From: Mycobacterium genavense ATCC 51234
GTDB lineage: Bacteria > Actinomycetota > Actinomycetes > Mycobacteriales > Mycobacteriaceae
DNA length: 64,000 nt
Assembly (NCBI RefSeq): GCF_000526915.1
Contig: NZ_JAGZ01000001.1
Location: 186,001-250,000, forward strand
Reading direction: 5' to 3'
Positions 30,931-40,127 of this stretch are shown in pieces. Under the pieces are notes generated by a model. It was given only the letters and a program-made list of their open reading frames with translations. It ran no database searches and was not told where the DNA came from. Numbering within the stretch: position 1 is the stretch's first letter; each line of letters starts with the position of its first letter. The position numbers and the translations under genes are program-made.

Positions 30931-31741
30931 CTATCCCAGCTGGTCACGCAGGGATGTCAAGGTATTCGCCAGGATGCGCGACACCTGCATCTGGGACACC
31001 CCGATTCGGTCCGCGATCTGGCTCTGGGTCATGGATTCAAAGAACCGCATGTGCAGGAGCTCGCGCTCACGCTCCGGGAGTTCGGCGATCAAGGAGCGCA
31101 CCGCCTCGCGGTTTGGTGATGTGGTCGATCTGGGGATCGACGGCACCCACCGCATCCGCGACGAGGCGAGCGTAACCGGATCCGTCGGGGCCCACCGGTG
31201 CATCGAGCGACTCGAGTTGATAGGCGTCGCCGGCGACCTGGCATTCGACGATCTCGTCGTGCGAGACCCCCAGCTCCTCCGACAGTTCACGCGCGGTCGG
31301 GGCGCGCCCCAGTCGCTGGACCAAATCCGCTGTCGCCCGGCTGATTTGGACGTGGAGCTCACGCAGTCGCCGTGGCACCCGCATGCCCCAGCTGTAGTCG
31401 CGGAAACGGCGGCGAACCTCGCCCATCATGGTGGGAATCGCGAAGCCGATGAAACTGGGTCCTTTGTCGGGATCGAACCGGTTGATGGCGTTCATCAGTC
31501 CCAGGCGCGCGACTTGGGTGGAGTCGTCGAGACTCTCGCCGCGTCGTGCGAAGTGGCGAGCCACGTGGTCAGCCAGCGGTAGACACCGTCTCACGATGCA
31601 TTCGCGCTGGCGGCGGTACTCACGCGATTCGGCCGGCAGCATGCTCAGAATCCGAAACATGTCGACGACGTCGTCGTAGGAATCATCGTTGTGCGTACTG
31701 GTCGATCGGGTGGGCCGGGGCGGAGCGAGGACGTCGGTCAT
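30931..31741 (-). pseudogene. SigF/SigB-type RNA polymerase sigma factor, one frameshift
   Basis: A group III sigma factor of the SigF/SigB stress type, with domains 2, 3 and 4. Region 2 includes LADHVARHFARRGESLDDSTQVARLGLMNAINRFDPDKG, the core-binding and -10 recognition helices. Region 3 includes VPRRLRELHVQI. After DPQIDHIT the frame shifts: three A where two are needed near 31117. The rest of region 4 is read in another frame: REAVRSLIAELPERERELLHMRFFESMTQSQIADRIGVSQMQVSRIL, including the -35-binding helix-turn-helix. Without region 4 it could not recognise a -35 element. Broken partner-switching regulators lie at 44.6-49.1 kb. Reconstructed length about 269 residues. Confidence 0.88.
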
Positions 31742-32216
31742 CTACTCAACCGCCCGCTCACCATCGGCGGTTTGAAATCATCTGTGCACGAATGAGTTTG
31801 CATTCCGGCACTTCCTTTGAAGTTGTGTGCAGTGAGGTTTCGCAGGTGAATGCCCGCCGCCTCGCTACAACCGTCCGGTCGGACACGTATCGGTTGTTTG
31901 CACCGCACGCGGCGCCGAAGAGGAACCGGAAGATGTTGATAGCCGGAGCCTTAGCCCAGCAGCCGAGTGACTTGCTGACCGCTTTTAGCTAAACGGCGAC
32001 GTGCCCAGAACGGACTCAATGGCTGATACTACGCCCTCTGGCCGGGAATCGCGCGCTGTATCTTCTTGCCTGCGGCTGAGCAACCTCCGCACGACCCGGA
32101 CGAGCACCGTCAACCCGGAGATCACTGTCAACGCGTACTGTTCGGCAAATGTCGGTGAGCTGCGTCGCGGGGCGCATCTGGGAGCCTTGTCGGGAAGATG
32201 CCGCCGGGAGTTGGTG
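31742..32216. other. Intergenic region between the sigma factor and SDR pseudogenes
   Basis: About 475 bases between divergent genes. It should hold the sigma-factor promoter near 31742-31800, but I see no clear hexamers. On the minus strand, 31985-32150 can be read as a short peptide with one hydrophobic segment (ALTVISGLTVLVRVVRRLL) ending at 31985. It lacks a convincing start and I do not claim it as a gene. Confidence 0.4.
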
Positions 32217-33106
32217 GTGAGCGGCCAGGGCTTATTGGCCGGGCGCGGTGCGGTGGTGTCGGGAGGAAGCCGCGGCATCGGCCGCGCGGTCGTCGAACTG
32301 CTGAGCGAACTCGGTGCCGCCGTTGTGCTCAACGGCCGGGACGGCGATGCCGTGGCGGACACCGTCGCGGCCATCACCGCATCCGGAGGGCGGGCCGTCG
32401 CGGTGGTCGGTCCCGCCGACGACGAGGCCGTCGCGGCCGCGCTCGTGGACGGCTGCCGCGACGCGTTCGGGCGATTGGACATCCTGATCAACTGCGCCGG
32501 AATAGCCGAACCGCCCGGCTCGTCGATCCTGGACATCACGCCCGCCGAGTTCGATGGGCTGATCAGCGCCCACGTCGGCACGGTGTTCCACACCTGCCGG
32601 GCCGCCGCGCGGGCAATGGTCGCGCAGGGCCACGGGACGATCGTCAATACCGGCTCGGTGGCGTTTCTGGGCGACTACGGCGGCACCGGCTACCCCGCGG
32701 GCAAGGGTGCCGTCAACGCCTTGACGATGGCCATCGCCGCGGAGCTCAAAGCCACGGGCGGGCGGGCCAACGTCGTGTGCCCCGGCGCGCGGACACGATT
32801 GTCGACCGGGCCGAGTACGAACGGCACATCGCGGATTTGCACTGCCGCGGATTGCTGGACGACGTGACCATGCACACCTCGCTGGATAGTGCCCCGCCTC
32901 GTTTTGTGGCCCCGCTCTACGCGTATCTCGCGAGTGACCAAGCGCGTGACGTCACCGGCCAGATCCTGGTTGCCGCAGGCGGATTCGTCGGGCGTCTCGA
33001 TCGGCCGGTGCCGTCGGTGTTGGGTTATCGCGACCACCACGACTCCGAGCCGTGGTCGATCGAGGACCTGCACACGATGATTGGCGCGACGAAACCCCAA
33101 CACTGA
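32217..33106 (+). pseudogene. Short-chain dehydrogenase (3-oxoacyl reductase-like), one frameshift
   Basis: A classical SDR. GTG 32217 has GGGAG upstream. The cofactor motif SGGSRGIGRAV lies near residue 13, NCAG in LDILINCAGIA, and the catalytic pair in GYPAGKGAVN. A one-base loss near 32795 (VVCPGAR to DTIVDRAEYERH) moves the C-terminal 100 residues to another frame, ending at 33106. The C-terminal tail continues well past the usual SDR end (LDRPVPSVLGYRDHHDSEPWSIEDL), so it may belong to the multidomain SDR group. Reconstructed length about 297 residues. Confidence 0.85.
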
Positions 33107-33222
33107 TTTCCAGCCCCGTCGCCGTGAACCGATTCGCGCGTACTTACGTGTCCAGGGGAGTGACGAGCCGAAGCAAGATCGCCGACCACCCACTGGCAAC
33201 ACCACGCCGGATCAGCGGGCGA

Positions 33223-34442
33223 ATGGAACGGCGTGATCGCGGCGGTGCCGGCAGTCATATCAGCCGTTTGCCGGCACAGCGGGCGCGGTCGGGCCGACCA
33301 CTTCGGATCCTGGTGATCGGCGCGGGAGGGAGCGGCATTTCGGTTGCCCGCGGATTGCTGCGGGACGGACACGACGTCACGGTCTTCGACCAGCGGGCCG
33401 ATACGCGGGCAGGCGGCGGCGCCATCACCATCTGGTCCAACGGCGAGACGGTCCTGCGCCAGCTGGGCGTCGACACGGACGGCGCAGGTCAACCGCTGTC
33501 CAGTGTCCGGTTGCTGACGTCGCAAGGTCACCGGGTCGCCACGGTGGACGTGGACGCGATGGTGCGGCGCCTCGGTGCGGCCGTTCGGATGATTCCACGC
33601 CGGGTGCTGCTGGAACGGCTGCTGGTGGACTTTCCGGCCGATCACATCCGCTGCAACGCGCGCGCGATCCGGGTCGTCACGATGCCCGATGGCGTGGCGG
33701 TTGGGTTCGAGGACGACAGCGTGGCCGAAGGCGACCTGCTGATCGGCGCCGATGCTCTGCATTCGGTGATCCGGGATGTGGTCGGCGCGCCGGCCGCCCA
33801 AGTGACCGGCTGGTGCAGCTGGCAGGGGCTGGTCAGCCTGCCCGAGATCGCGGACCGGAAAACCGCCTTCCTCGTCATCGGCTCCGCCGGAAACACGGGC
33901 CTGTGGCCGACCGGTGGCGCGAATGCCCAGTGGTGGTTCGACCTGCCGTGGTCCCACGATGTCATTCGGCCACAGCGCCCGATCGAAGCGATCCGGTCGA
34001 CGTTCGCCGGCTGGTCCGATGCGGTCGATTTGGTGCTCGCGAAATTGACCGACGACGATCTGGCCCAGTCGCCCTACCCGCATTTCCGGCATCCGGTGCC
34101 CGCACCGCTCGACGCCGGACCGGTGACCCTGCTCGGCGATGCGGCGCACACGATGCCGCCCAGGTTCGCGCAGGGCACGAATCAGGCCCTGCTGGACACC
34201 ATGGTGTTGTGCAAGGCGATTTCGGGTTTGGATGGCGGTAGCAGCCGGGCCGAGCTGTCGCGGGCGCTGCGCGCATACGAGAAGACCCGGCGACGTCAGG
34301 TGAGCGTGGTCTCCCGGGTGGCGTCGCTGCAAGTCTCCCACCGCGAGTCCGTGTTGCGACCGGCCGCGTACAACAGCGAGGCCCGCAAGGCGGGCGGCAT
34401 GACGAGATGCTGCGGTTCTTGCTCGACACCCCAGGTGTGTAA
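33223..34442 (+). pseudogene. FAD-dependent monooxygenase, C-terminal frameshift
   Basis: A PHBH-fold FAD monooxygenase. RPLRILVIGAGGSGISVARGLLRDGHDVTVFDQ is the FAD-binding opening; GADALHSVIRDVVG holds the second motif; and LLGDAAHTMPPRFAQGTNQALLD is the third FAD motif. The start is uncertain: ATG 33223 and TTG 33268 are both possible, and neither has a strong ribosome site. Near 34400 the homology moves to frame 3 and ends DEMLRFLLDTPGV with TAA 34440-34442. In the original frame the reading stays open by chance for a further 450 bases into non-coding DNA. The lost part is only about 14 residues, so the protein might retain activity with an abnormal tail. Confidence 0.8.
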
Positions 34443-34910
34443 GGCACGCAACGGCGGCCACGGGCTGTCAGTAGCGACGGGTATTCCGAGGGCCTCCGGC
34501 AGACTCAACACGAGCGCGTTGACGATGCCGTACAAAGGCCGGGAGCAAAAGGTAGTCGAGCCGGGCCGGACAAGGGTGCGGGAGTTCACGATGAAACCTT
34601 GCGCTGCATCAGCTTATCTTGCATCACGCTCACCCGGCTCGTTAGCCGAATCGAGTAGCCGACTACTCGTGACCAATCACGGTGGTGAATCCAATACTTG
34701 GCTCGCCTTGACTCGGCTGGGTCGGGCGTTGCACCCAACAGAAGGAGGTGGCTGCGAGCCAACTAGTCGATCCAGTCGTGCGGTAAGCACCGCTCGACCA
34801 CTAGAACAACCACGTCACTCGTCGGTTGCGTATTCCGCTGCGCACCAGCGTGGTAACGCCCCTTGGTCCGCGCGAAGGACAGAATCAATTGGAGTGTAAG
34901 GAGTTTCATC
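34443..34910. other. Long intergenic region before the M4 protease
   Basis: About 468 bases between the monooxygenase end and the M4 protease start. I find no homology, hairpin or strong promoter in either strand. The minus strand has a short open stretch near 34443-34589 without a recognisable family. The base composition is less GC-rich in the last 300 bases than in the genes. It probably contains the promoter of the protease-inhibitor pair. Confidence 0.5.
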
Positions 34911-35966
34911 ATGTGTGTTCGTCATAAGTGCCACATCGTTCCGCCGAGCGTGCTGTCGAAGCTTGCTGACGATGAGTCGGTACCGGCAGACACCCGCCAG
35001 GCGATGCGGGAAAGCGTTGTGCTAGAGGATGCTTGGCGAAGGCTGCGCAGTGCGCAGACCGACGCCGTGCAAATGGGTTTGCATGCAAGGGGAATGACCA
35101 GTAATCGGTTTGCCGGTGTCCTCGCGCCCACACCGTCAGTGCTGGTCAACGATTGCAAGAACACCACATCGCTACCCGGTGCGCCGATCCTGACGCCGGA
35201 GACCAGCCAGGATGCCACCGCCGTACGCACATTCGAGGAAACAACCGCCGTCGCGAAGTTCTACAAGCAATGCTTCGGGCGCAACTCCGTCGACGATGCG
35301 GGCATGACGCTGATTTCGTCGATCCACTACGGCGTGCGCTACATGAACGCCTTCTGGAATGGCTCCCAGATGGCGTATGGAGACGGCGACGGGAAGATTT
35401 TTCTCGACTTCACCAAATCCAATGACGTGATCGGTCATGAGCTGACGCACGGCGTCACGCAATACACCGCCGGTTTTGACTACACCGACGAACCCGGGGC
35501 GCTCAACGAAAGTATCTCCGACGTGTTCGGCTCGATGTTCCGCCAGTGGGAAAAGAAGCAATCGGTCGACAAGGCCGACTGGCTGATCGGCGCCGACATC
35601 ATCGGTCCCGCGGCGAAGGCCAAAGGGTATACGTGCCTGCGCAATATGGCCGACCCCGGCGATGCGCACTGCCTCTCGCCGCAACCGGACAACTATCGCA
35701 ACTACATCCCCGGCGGAGACCCGCACGACAACAGCGGTATCCCCAATCACGCGTTCTACCTCGCCGCGACCGCTATCGGCGGCCGGTCCTGGCAGAAGGC
35801 GGGGAAGGTCTGGTTCAAGGCTTTGACCAGCCCGAGCGCCAATCACGCGACGAACATGAAAGAGTTCGCCGACCTGACCCGCGTCGCGGCCAAATCGTTG
35901 TTCCCCGCCGACACCGCCGTATACAGTGCAGTGGATGACGCGTGGACCCAAGTCGGCATCGCGTAA
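34911..35966 (+). CDS. Protealysin-like M4 (thermolysin family) metalloprotease
   Basis: A 351-residue zinc metalloprotease. ATG 34911 has AAGGAG seven bases upstream. No signal peptide is present; instead a short N-terminal propeptide carries HIVPPSVLSKL, the PPxxL pattern of protealysin-type precursors, which are usually intracellular or leave the cell without a classical signal. The zinc site is HELTHGVTQYTAGFDYTDEPGALNESISDVFG near residues 175-207: two His, the catalytic Glu, and the third Glu ligand. The substrate-stabilising NSGIPNHAFYLAA follows near residue 274. All essential residues are present. The next gene looks like an emfourin-type inhibitor, which pairs with such proteases in other bacteria. 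Confidence 0.93.
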   Translation: MCVRHKCHIVPPSVLSKLADDESVPADTRQAMRESVVLEDAWRRLRSAQTDAVQMGLHARGMTSNRFAGVLAPTPSVLVNDCKNTTSLPGAPILTPETSQDATAVRTFEETTAVAKFYKQCFGRNSVDDAGMTLISSIHYGVRYMNAFWNGSQMAYGDGDGKIFLDFTKSNDVIGHELTHGVTQYTAGFDYTDEPGALNESISDVFGSMFRQWEKKQSVDKADWLIGADIIGPAAKAKGYTCLRNMADPGDAHCLSPQPDNYRNYIPGGDPHDNSGIPNHAFYLAATAIGGRSWQKAGKVWFKALTSPSANHATNMKEFADLTRVAAKSLFPADTAVYSAVDDAWTQVGIA

Positions 35967-36016
35967 AGCGGATTCCATCGGTGGGCCCCCATTGGATCCG
36001 AACGATTGAGGCAGTT

Positions 36017-36283
36017 ATGCAGGACCGCTACATCATTGAACGACGTGGCGGCTGCGCCGGCCTGAAGGCTCATGCCATCGTCGACGCTGACGCTCTCGAT
36101 CCGCATGATCGCGCCGCCCTGGAGGAAATCGTCAGTAGCGATGAGCCACTGGCGAGGGACCCCGGTGCCGACCGCTTTACCTATGTCGTCACCCGCGAAA
36201 CCGAGGACGGGCGCACGACGCGTGAGATTCCGGAAAGCGTGATGCCTCCCGCGGTCACCAGTTTGGTTACCACAACCATCTGA
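36017..36283 (+). CDS. Emfourin-like inhibitor of the M4 protease
   Basis: An 88-residue soluble protein, starting at ATG 36017 behind a GAGG site. It opens with YIIERRGGCAGLKAHAIVDADAL, and later has GADRFTYVVTRETEDGRTT and a C-terminal MPPAVTSLV. This pattern (aromatic strand, RSGGFAGL-like turn, Asp-Phe-Tyr strand, Pro-x-x-Leu ending) matches the emfourin family, small proteins encoded beside protealysin-like proteases which bind and inhibit them. It lies 50 bases after the protease stop, on the same strand, so they are probably co-transcribed. Identification rests on my recollection of the family pattern plus the context; sequence identity is not measured here. Confidence 0.72.
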   Translation: MQDRYIIERRGGCAGLKAHAIVDADALDPHDRAALEEIVSSDEPLARDPGADRFTYVVTRETEDGRTTREIPESVMPPAVTSLVTTTI

Positions 36284-36471
36284 CTGCGGGCCGCGACCTT
36301 GCGGCGAAGTGTCTGTGCCACCACTACTATCGCGGCAGCCTCGGGCAGCCGGGCACCGACGGCGGCATTCCAGACGGGGCGCACATTCTGGATGCGGATC
36401 CTGCCCGGGTGAACACCTGCAGCGGGGCGCTCATCCGCTTGTGGAACGGCAGGATCGGCTGTCGGGAGTGA
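36284..36471 (+). other. Open segment with Cys- and His-rich reading, possible gene remnant
   Basis: After the inhibitor gene, the frame from 36283 to TGA 36469-36471 reads AAKCLCHHYYRG and GGIPDGAHILDADPARVN, ending TCSGALIRLWNGRIGCRE. Its codons have the high third-position GC expected of coding DNA, but there is no start codon and no family I recognise. It could be the 3' end of a deleted gene or chance. Confidence 0.3.
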
Positions 36472-36522
36472 AGAGACGGGCATGATCTCGGCTATCGGTC
36501 GGCGGCGGGCTAGATTACCCGT

Positions 36523-37452
36523 ATGCGGATCGTTCGCCCGGTCGGTGCATTGCTGACGATTCTGGTAGCGGGCCTGCTGCTGGCAACGCCCGCCGGCGCA
36601 CAACCGCCGACCAAGCTCACCGACCACATCACCGACAACACGCGGGTGTTGTCCGATTCCGATCGGGCGACGATCAGCTCGGCGATGGACCGGCTCTATC
36701 GGGATCAGCACGTCCAACTGTGGGTGGTCTACGTCGACAACTTCTCCAGGTACAAACCGGAGAATTGGGCCGACAAGACCCGCACGGCCAGCGGGATGGA
36801 CGACCACGACGCGCTGCTGGCCGTGGCCACCAACACCAAGGCGTACGCGTTCTCGGTGCCGGGAAAGGTGCCGGGCCTCACCGCTGCCGACTTGAACAGC
36901 CTGCGCAGCAACAAGATTGCACCGGCCGTGGGCGCCAAAGACTGGAGCGGTGCGGCGCTCGCGGCGGCCACCGGGTTGGACCAATCGGCGCCGGTGCAAG
37001 CGCCCAATGCGCCGCCGGCCTCGGCAAACCGGACCTGGCTGTGGATCGCGATCGGCGTCATCGTCGTCGTGGTCGTCGTCGTGGTGGTGCTGCTCGTCTA
37101 TCGCGCCCGCCGGCGCCGGCCCGGCACTCAGCCGATTGACCATCGCGACGGGCAGCGCGTGGAATCGCTGGGGCAGGCATTGCCCATCGCGGATGCCCGG
37201 ATTCGCCAAATCTCCGGCTACATCGCCAAGCACCGCCAGAGCATCGGCGCCGAGGCCCAAACGCGATTCGAGGAGGCGAAACGGCAGTTGGCGGCCGCGC
37301 GCGACAAGGCCGCCGACAACGAGGCCGAAGCGCTTGCCCATGCCAACGGGGCGTCGACGCTAGCCGCCGAGGCGCAATCGCTGGCCAATGCCGACGTGCT
37401 GGCCGCACACCGCGCGCCGCGGCGCCGAGGCAGCACATCCAGCGCTAAGTGA
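36523..37452 (+). CDS. TPM-domain membrane protein, shortened relative of Rv2345
   Basis: A 309-residue protein with a signal peptide (residues 1-26, LLATPAGAQ), a TPM_phosphatase domain (about 30-150; LWVVYVDNFSRY and DALLAVATNTKAYAFSVPG), one strong membrane helix (about 172-193, IGVIVVVVVVVVVLLVY) and a charged coiled C-terminus. The first 195 residues and the last 80 (HANGASTLAAEAQSLANADV) both match the mycobacterial protein Rv2345, which is about 660 residues long. The roughly 300-residue coiled region and the Gly-rich end of Rv2345 are absent here. So this is either a short paralogue or an internally deleted copy with its frame intact. TPM domains occur in envelope quality-control proteins; the role in mycobacteria is unknown. 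Confidence 0.82.
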   Translation: MRIVRPVGALLTILVAGLLLATPAGAQPPTKLTDHITDNTRVLSDSDRATISSAMDRLYRDQHVQLWVVYVDNFSRYKPENWADKTRTASGMDDHDALLAVATNTKAYAFSVPGKVPGLTAADLNSLRSNKIAPAVGAKDWSGAALAAATGLDQSAPVQAPNAPPASANRTWLWIAIGVIVVVVVVVVVLLVYRARRRRPGTQPIDHRDGQRVESLGQALPIADARIRQISGYIAKHRQSIGAEAQTRFEEAKRQLAAARDKAADNEAEALAHANGASTLAAEAQSLANADVLAAHRAPRRRGSTSSAK

Positions 37453-37779
37453 GCTCGGCACTTACAACGGAGCGGCGATCCCCGGGCCCCAACCCGCAGA
37501 TCGAGATTCGTCAGCCCCGACCGGTTCGCCACGCCTGCAACGGATCTCGACCGCACCTATCCGCCGGCCGGTGCGCCACACCGTCAAAGCCGTTGCCCGC
37601 CAAGCCGACAGCGCGCAACGACAGCTGACGGCTCATCATCCTGATGGCCAGCTGATTCAAGCCCGCTGGAACCGGTGACGTATCGGATCACTGCGGCATC
37701 GCAGCACTCGTCCCGGCCTGATGCACGTGCGAAATCGCGGACGTGTGGAAGCTCGGTGTCGGGGTATCCCAGCGTGCGT
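37453..37779. other. Intergenic region before the moxR operon
   Basis: About 327 bases. The plus strand is open in parts but shows no homology. It should contain the promoter of the moxR operon. I see no clear hairpin, operator or repeat. Confidence 0.5.
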
Positions 37780-38780
37780 ATGAGTACAGCACGGACACAG
37801 CCGGATCAGCGAGAACTCGATGACGTGCGGGGGATCGTCGACGCCATCTCGGCGGCATTCACAACCAAGATCGTCGGGCAGCGCGACCTGCGGGAGTCGC
37901 TGCTGATCGGCCTGCTGACCGGTGGGCACATCCTGTTGGAAAGCGTGCCAGGTCTGGCCAAGACCACCGCCGCCAAGGTGCTCGCCGAGTCGATCCACGG
38001 CCGCTTCCACCGCATTCAATGCACGCCTGACCTGCTGCCCAGCGACATCATCGGTACGCAGATAGACGACTCGGCCACCAACTCGTTTGTCACGCGACTC
38101 GGACCGGTGCACGCCAATATCCTGCTGCTCGACGAGATCAATCGGTCCAGTGCGAAGACCCAGAGCGCGATGCTCGAGGCGATGGAGGAGCGACAGACCA
38201 CGATCGGCGGAGAGGAACATCTGATCGCGGATCCGTTTCTTGTCATCGCCACCCAGAATCCCGTGGACCAGGAAGGCACCTATCCGCTGTCGGAAGCCCA
38301 GACCGACCGCTTCCTGCTCAAGGAGATCGTGCGCTACCCCTCCCCTGAGGAGGAGGTGGAGGTGATGTCGCGATCGATCCCGGCATCTACGACAAGGAGC
38401 ACCGCAGCCCGCCGGTGGTCAGCCTCGAAGACGTGTTGCGCCTGCAGCAGGTGGTGCGCCACGTCCATATGGATCGTGCGCTGATGCTTTATGCCAGCCA
38501 ACTCGTCGGCGCGACCCGCCACCCCGCGCGGGCGTTGCCCAAGCAGATCGCGAGGCTGGTCGAGTACGGTGCCAGCCCACGTGCGACGATCGCGTTCTGC
38601 AAGGCGGCCCGGGCCCAGGCGGTGTTGTCCGGGCGCTCGCATGTGCTGCCCGAGGACATCGCGAAGCTCGCCCACCGAGTGCTGCGGCACCGGCTCATCC
38701 TCGGATTCGAAGCGGCGAGTGCCGACATCACTGCCGAGGTCGTGATCGACGCCGTGCTGCGGGCCGTCCGGGTCCCCTGA
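37780..38780 (+). pseudogene. MoxR-type AAA+ ATPase, one frameshift
   Basis: A MoxR AAA+ ATPase, which normally acts with VWA-domain proteins as a chaperone for metal insertion or envelope assembly. ATG 37780 is chosen at the start of homology. Walker A is ESVPGLAKTTAAK, near residue 50; Walker B is ILLLDEINRSSAKTQSAML near 115; sensor 1 is VIATQNPVDQEGTYPLSEAQTDRF near 160. One base is lost near 38372 (EVEVMSR to IDPGIYDKEHR), so the C-terminal lid domain (VVSLEDVLRLQQVV to AVRVP) is in another frame. Reconstructed length about 334 residues. It heads a tight operon with DUF58, vWA and membrane proteins. Confidence 0.9.
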
Positions 38781-38797
38781 GGTGCCGGACGGTCGTC

Positions 38798-39664
38798 GTG
38801 GGTAAGCACCTGAACCGGGCGAAGGCCCATTTCGGCACCGACACCCGCGGACTACTCGAAGGTCGCCGCTACGCGCTTTTGCACACGCGCAGTATGGAAT
38901 TCGACGACTTACGCCCGTATATTCCGGGTGACGACGTGCGCGATATCGACTGGAAGGCGTCCGCGCGGTCCGGCAGCGTGCTGATCAAACGGTTCGTCTC
39001 CGAAAAGCACCACAAGATCCTGCTCGTCGCGGACACCGGTCGCAACATGTCGGCGTTAGCCCCGAGCGGGGAGTGCAAACGCGACGTCGCCGCGCACATC
39101 ATGGGTGCGGTGGGGTTGATCGGCCTGCGGTGCTCCGATCAGATCGGCATCGTTTACGGTGACCGACGCGGCTCGGTGAACGTTCCTGTGCAGCGGGGCG
39201 AGACGCACGTCGAGGGACTGCTGCACCGGTGGTATCAGCACACCATGACCGATCCGGGGGCCAGCTATGTCACCGCCCAACTTGATTACGTCGCAACCCA
39301 TTACCGACACACCATGCTGGTCATCGTGGTCTCCGACGAGCCCGAGATCGACGAGCGGCTCGGCGAGGTCCTCGCCAAAATGAGCGGGCCGCACGACATC
39401 ATGTGGGCGATGGTGTCGGACATGCCCCCGGTCGGCTACGACAACACCGACGGGTACGATGTCGCCACCGGTCGCTTCGTCCTGAACGGCGCCGACCTCG
39501 GCCCTCCAGTCGTCGCCGCATATCGTCGAGCCGAGCAGGCTCGCGGCGCCCGCCTCGATGCGTTTTTGACCAGGCACGCGATACCCCACGCAACTATCGC
39601 CGCCAGCAACGACATCCGGCGCGAACTTGTCCGGCTGACCGAGGTGGCCGCTCGTGCCGGATGA
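38798..39664 (+). CDS. DUF58 domain protein of the MoxR operon
   Basis: A 288-residue DUF58 protein, which in MoxR/VWA systems is the fixed partner of the ATPase. GTG 38798 follows the moxR stop by 17 bases. The defining motif is MEFDDLRPYIPGDDVRDIDWKASAR near residue 30, followed by LIKRFVSEKHHKILLVADTGRNMSAL, where the vWA-like fold begins with a DTGRNMS version of the MIDAS sequence. Intact. Its end overlaps the next gene by 11 bases. The whole set probably acts at the cytoplasmic membrane, but with moxR broken its function is doubtful. Confidence 0.88.
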   Translation: MGKHLNRAKAHFGTDTRGLLEGRRYALLHTRSMEFDDLRPYIPGDDVRDIDWKASARSGSVLIKRFVSEKHHKILLVADTGRNMSALAPSGECKRDVAAHIMGAVGLIGLRCSDQIGIVYGDRRGSVNVPVQRGETHVEGLLHRWYQHTMTDPGASYVTAQLDYVATHYRHTMLVIVVSDEPEIDERLGEVLAKMSGPHDIMWAMVSDMPPVGYDNTDGYDVATGRFVLNGADLGPPVVAAYRRAEQARGARLDAFLTRHAIPHATIAASNDIRRELVRLTEVAARAG

Positions 39665-40127
39665 CCTGCTACACCATGTGTTTGGCCCGCAGCCGTACTC
39701 GGCTTGGTGGCTGGTGTGGGCCAATCTGCTGGTTGTCGCCGTCCTCGCTTGGTATGCAGGCATTTTCGTGTGGACGCTGCCTTCGCGCCGGTTGCGGCGT
39801 ATCCCTGTGGCGCGGCACGCGCACGCCCGGCTCATCCGCAACCGATTCGCCCGCAGCGTGCAGCGCATCGCCGACGAGCACACCGCGGGACGGACTTCGG
39901 CTACGGCCGCATGTGCTGCGATCAGCCGGACGGTACGCAGCTTCCTGCATCAGGTGACCGGCGAACCTGCCCAGTACCTGCATGTCGGCGCGATGGCCGA
40001 AGGGGATCTGGCCGCAGCCGCGCCCCTGCTGACTCGACTCGGTGACGCGCAGTTCAACGCCGAGACCAGGGTCGACGTCGGCGACCTGAGCACCTCGGCG
40101 CAGGAGTTGATCCGCTCATGGCCCTGA
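39654..40127 (+). CDS. Small membrane protein of the MoxR operon
   Basis: A 157-residue protein with one membrane helix near the N-terminus (WWLVWANLLVVAVLAWYAGIFVW, residues 18-40) and a positively charged cytoplasmic-like helical domain after it (RRLRRIPVARHAHARLIRNRFARSV). GTG 39654 overlaps the DUF58 gene by 11 bases, and its stop overlaps the next gene by 10. Proteins in this position (DUF4381-like) occur in many MoxR-DUF58-VWA operons. No catalytic motif is seen. Intact. Confidence 0.7.
   Translation: MPDDLLHHVFGPQPYSAWWLVWANLLVVAVLAWYAGIFVWTLPSRRLRRIPVARHAHARLIRNRFARSVQRIADEHTAGRTSATAACAAISRTVRSFLHQVTGEPAQYLHVGAMAEGDLAAAAPLLTRLGDAQFNAETRVDVGDLSTSAQELIRSWP

Noticed and set aside
31985-32150. 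Short minus-strand peptide with one hydrophobic stretch
   Set aside because: No convincing start codon or ribosome site, no recognised family, and it faces a long non-coding region. It may deserve a homology search but cannot be called.
34443-34899. Open continuation of the monooxygenase frame
   Set aside because: Family homology ends at 34442 in another frame. The later codons have no homology and lower third-position GC, so the frame stays open by chance.
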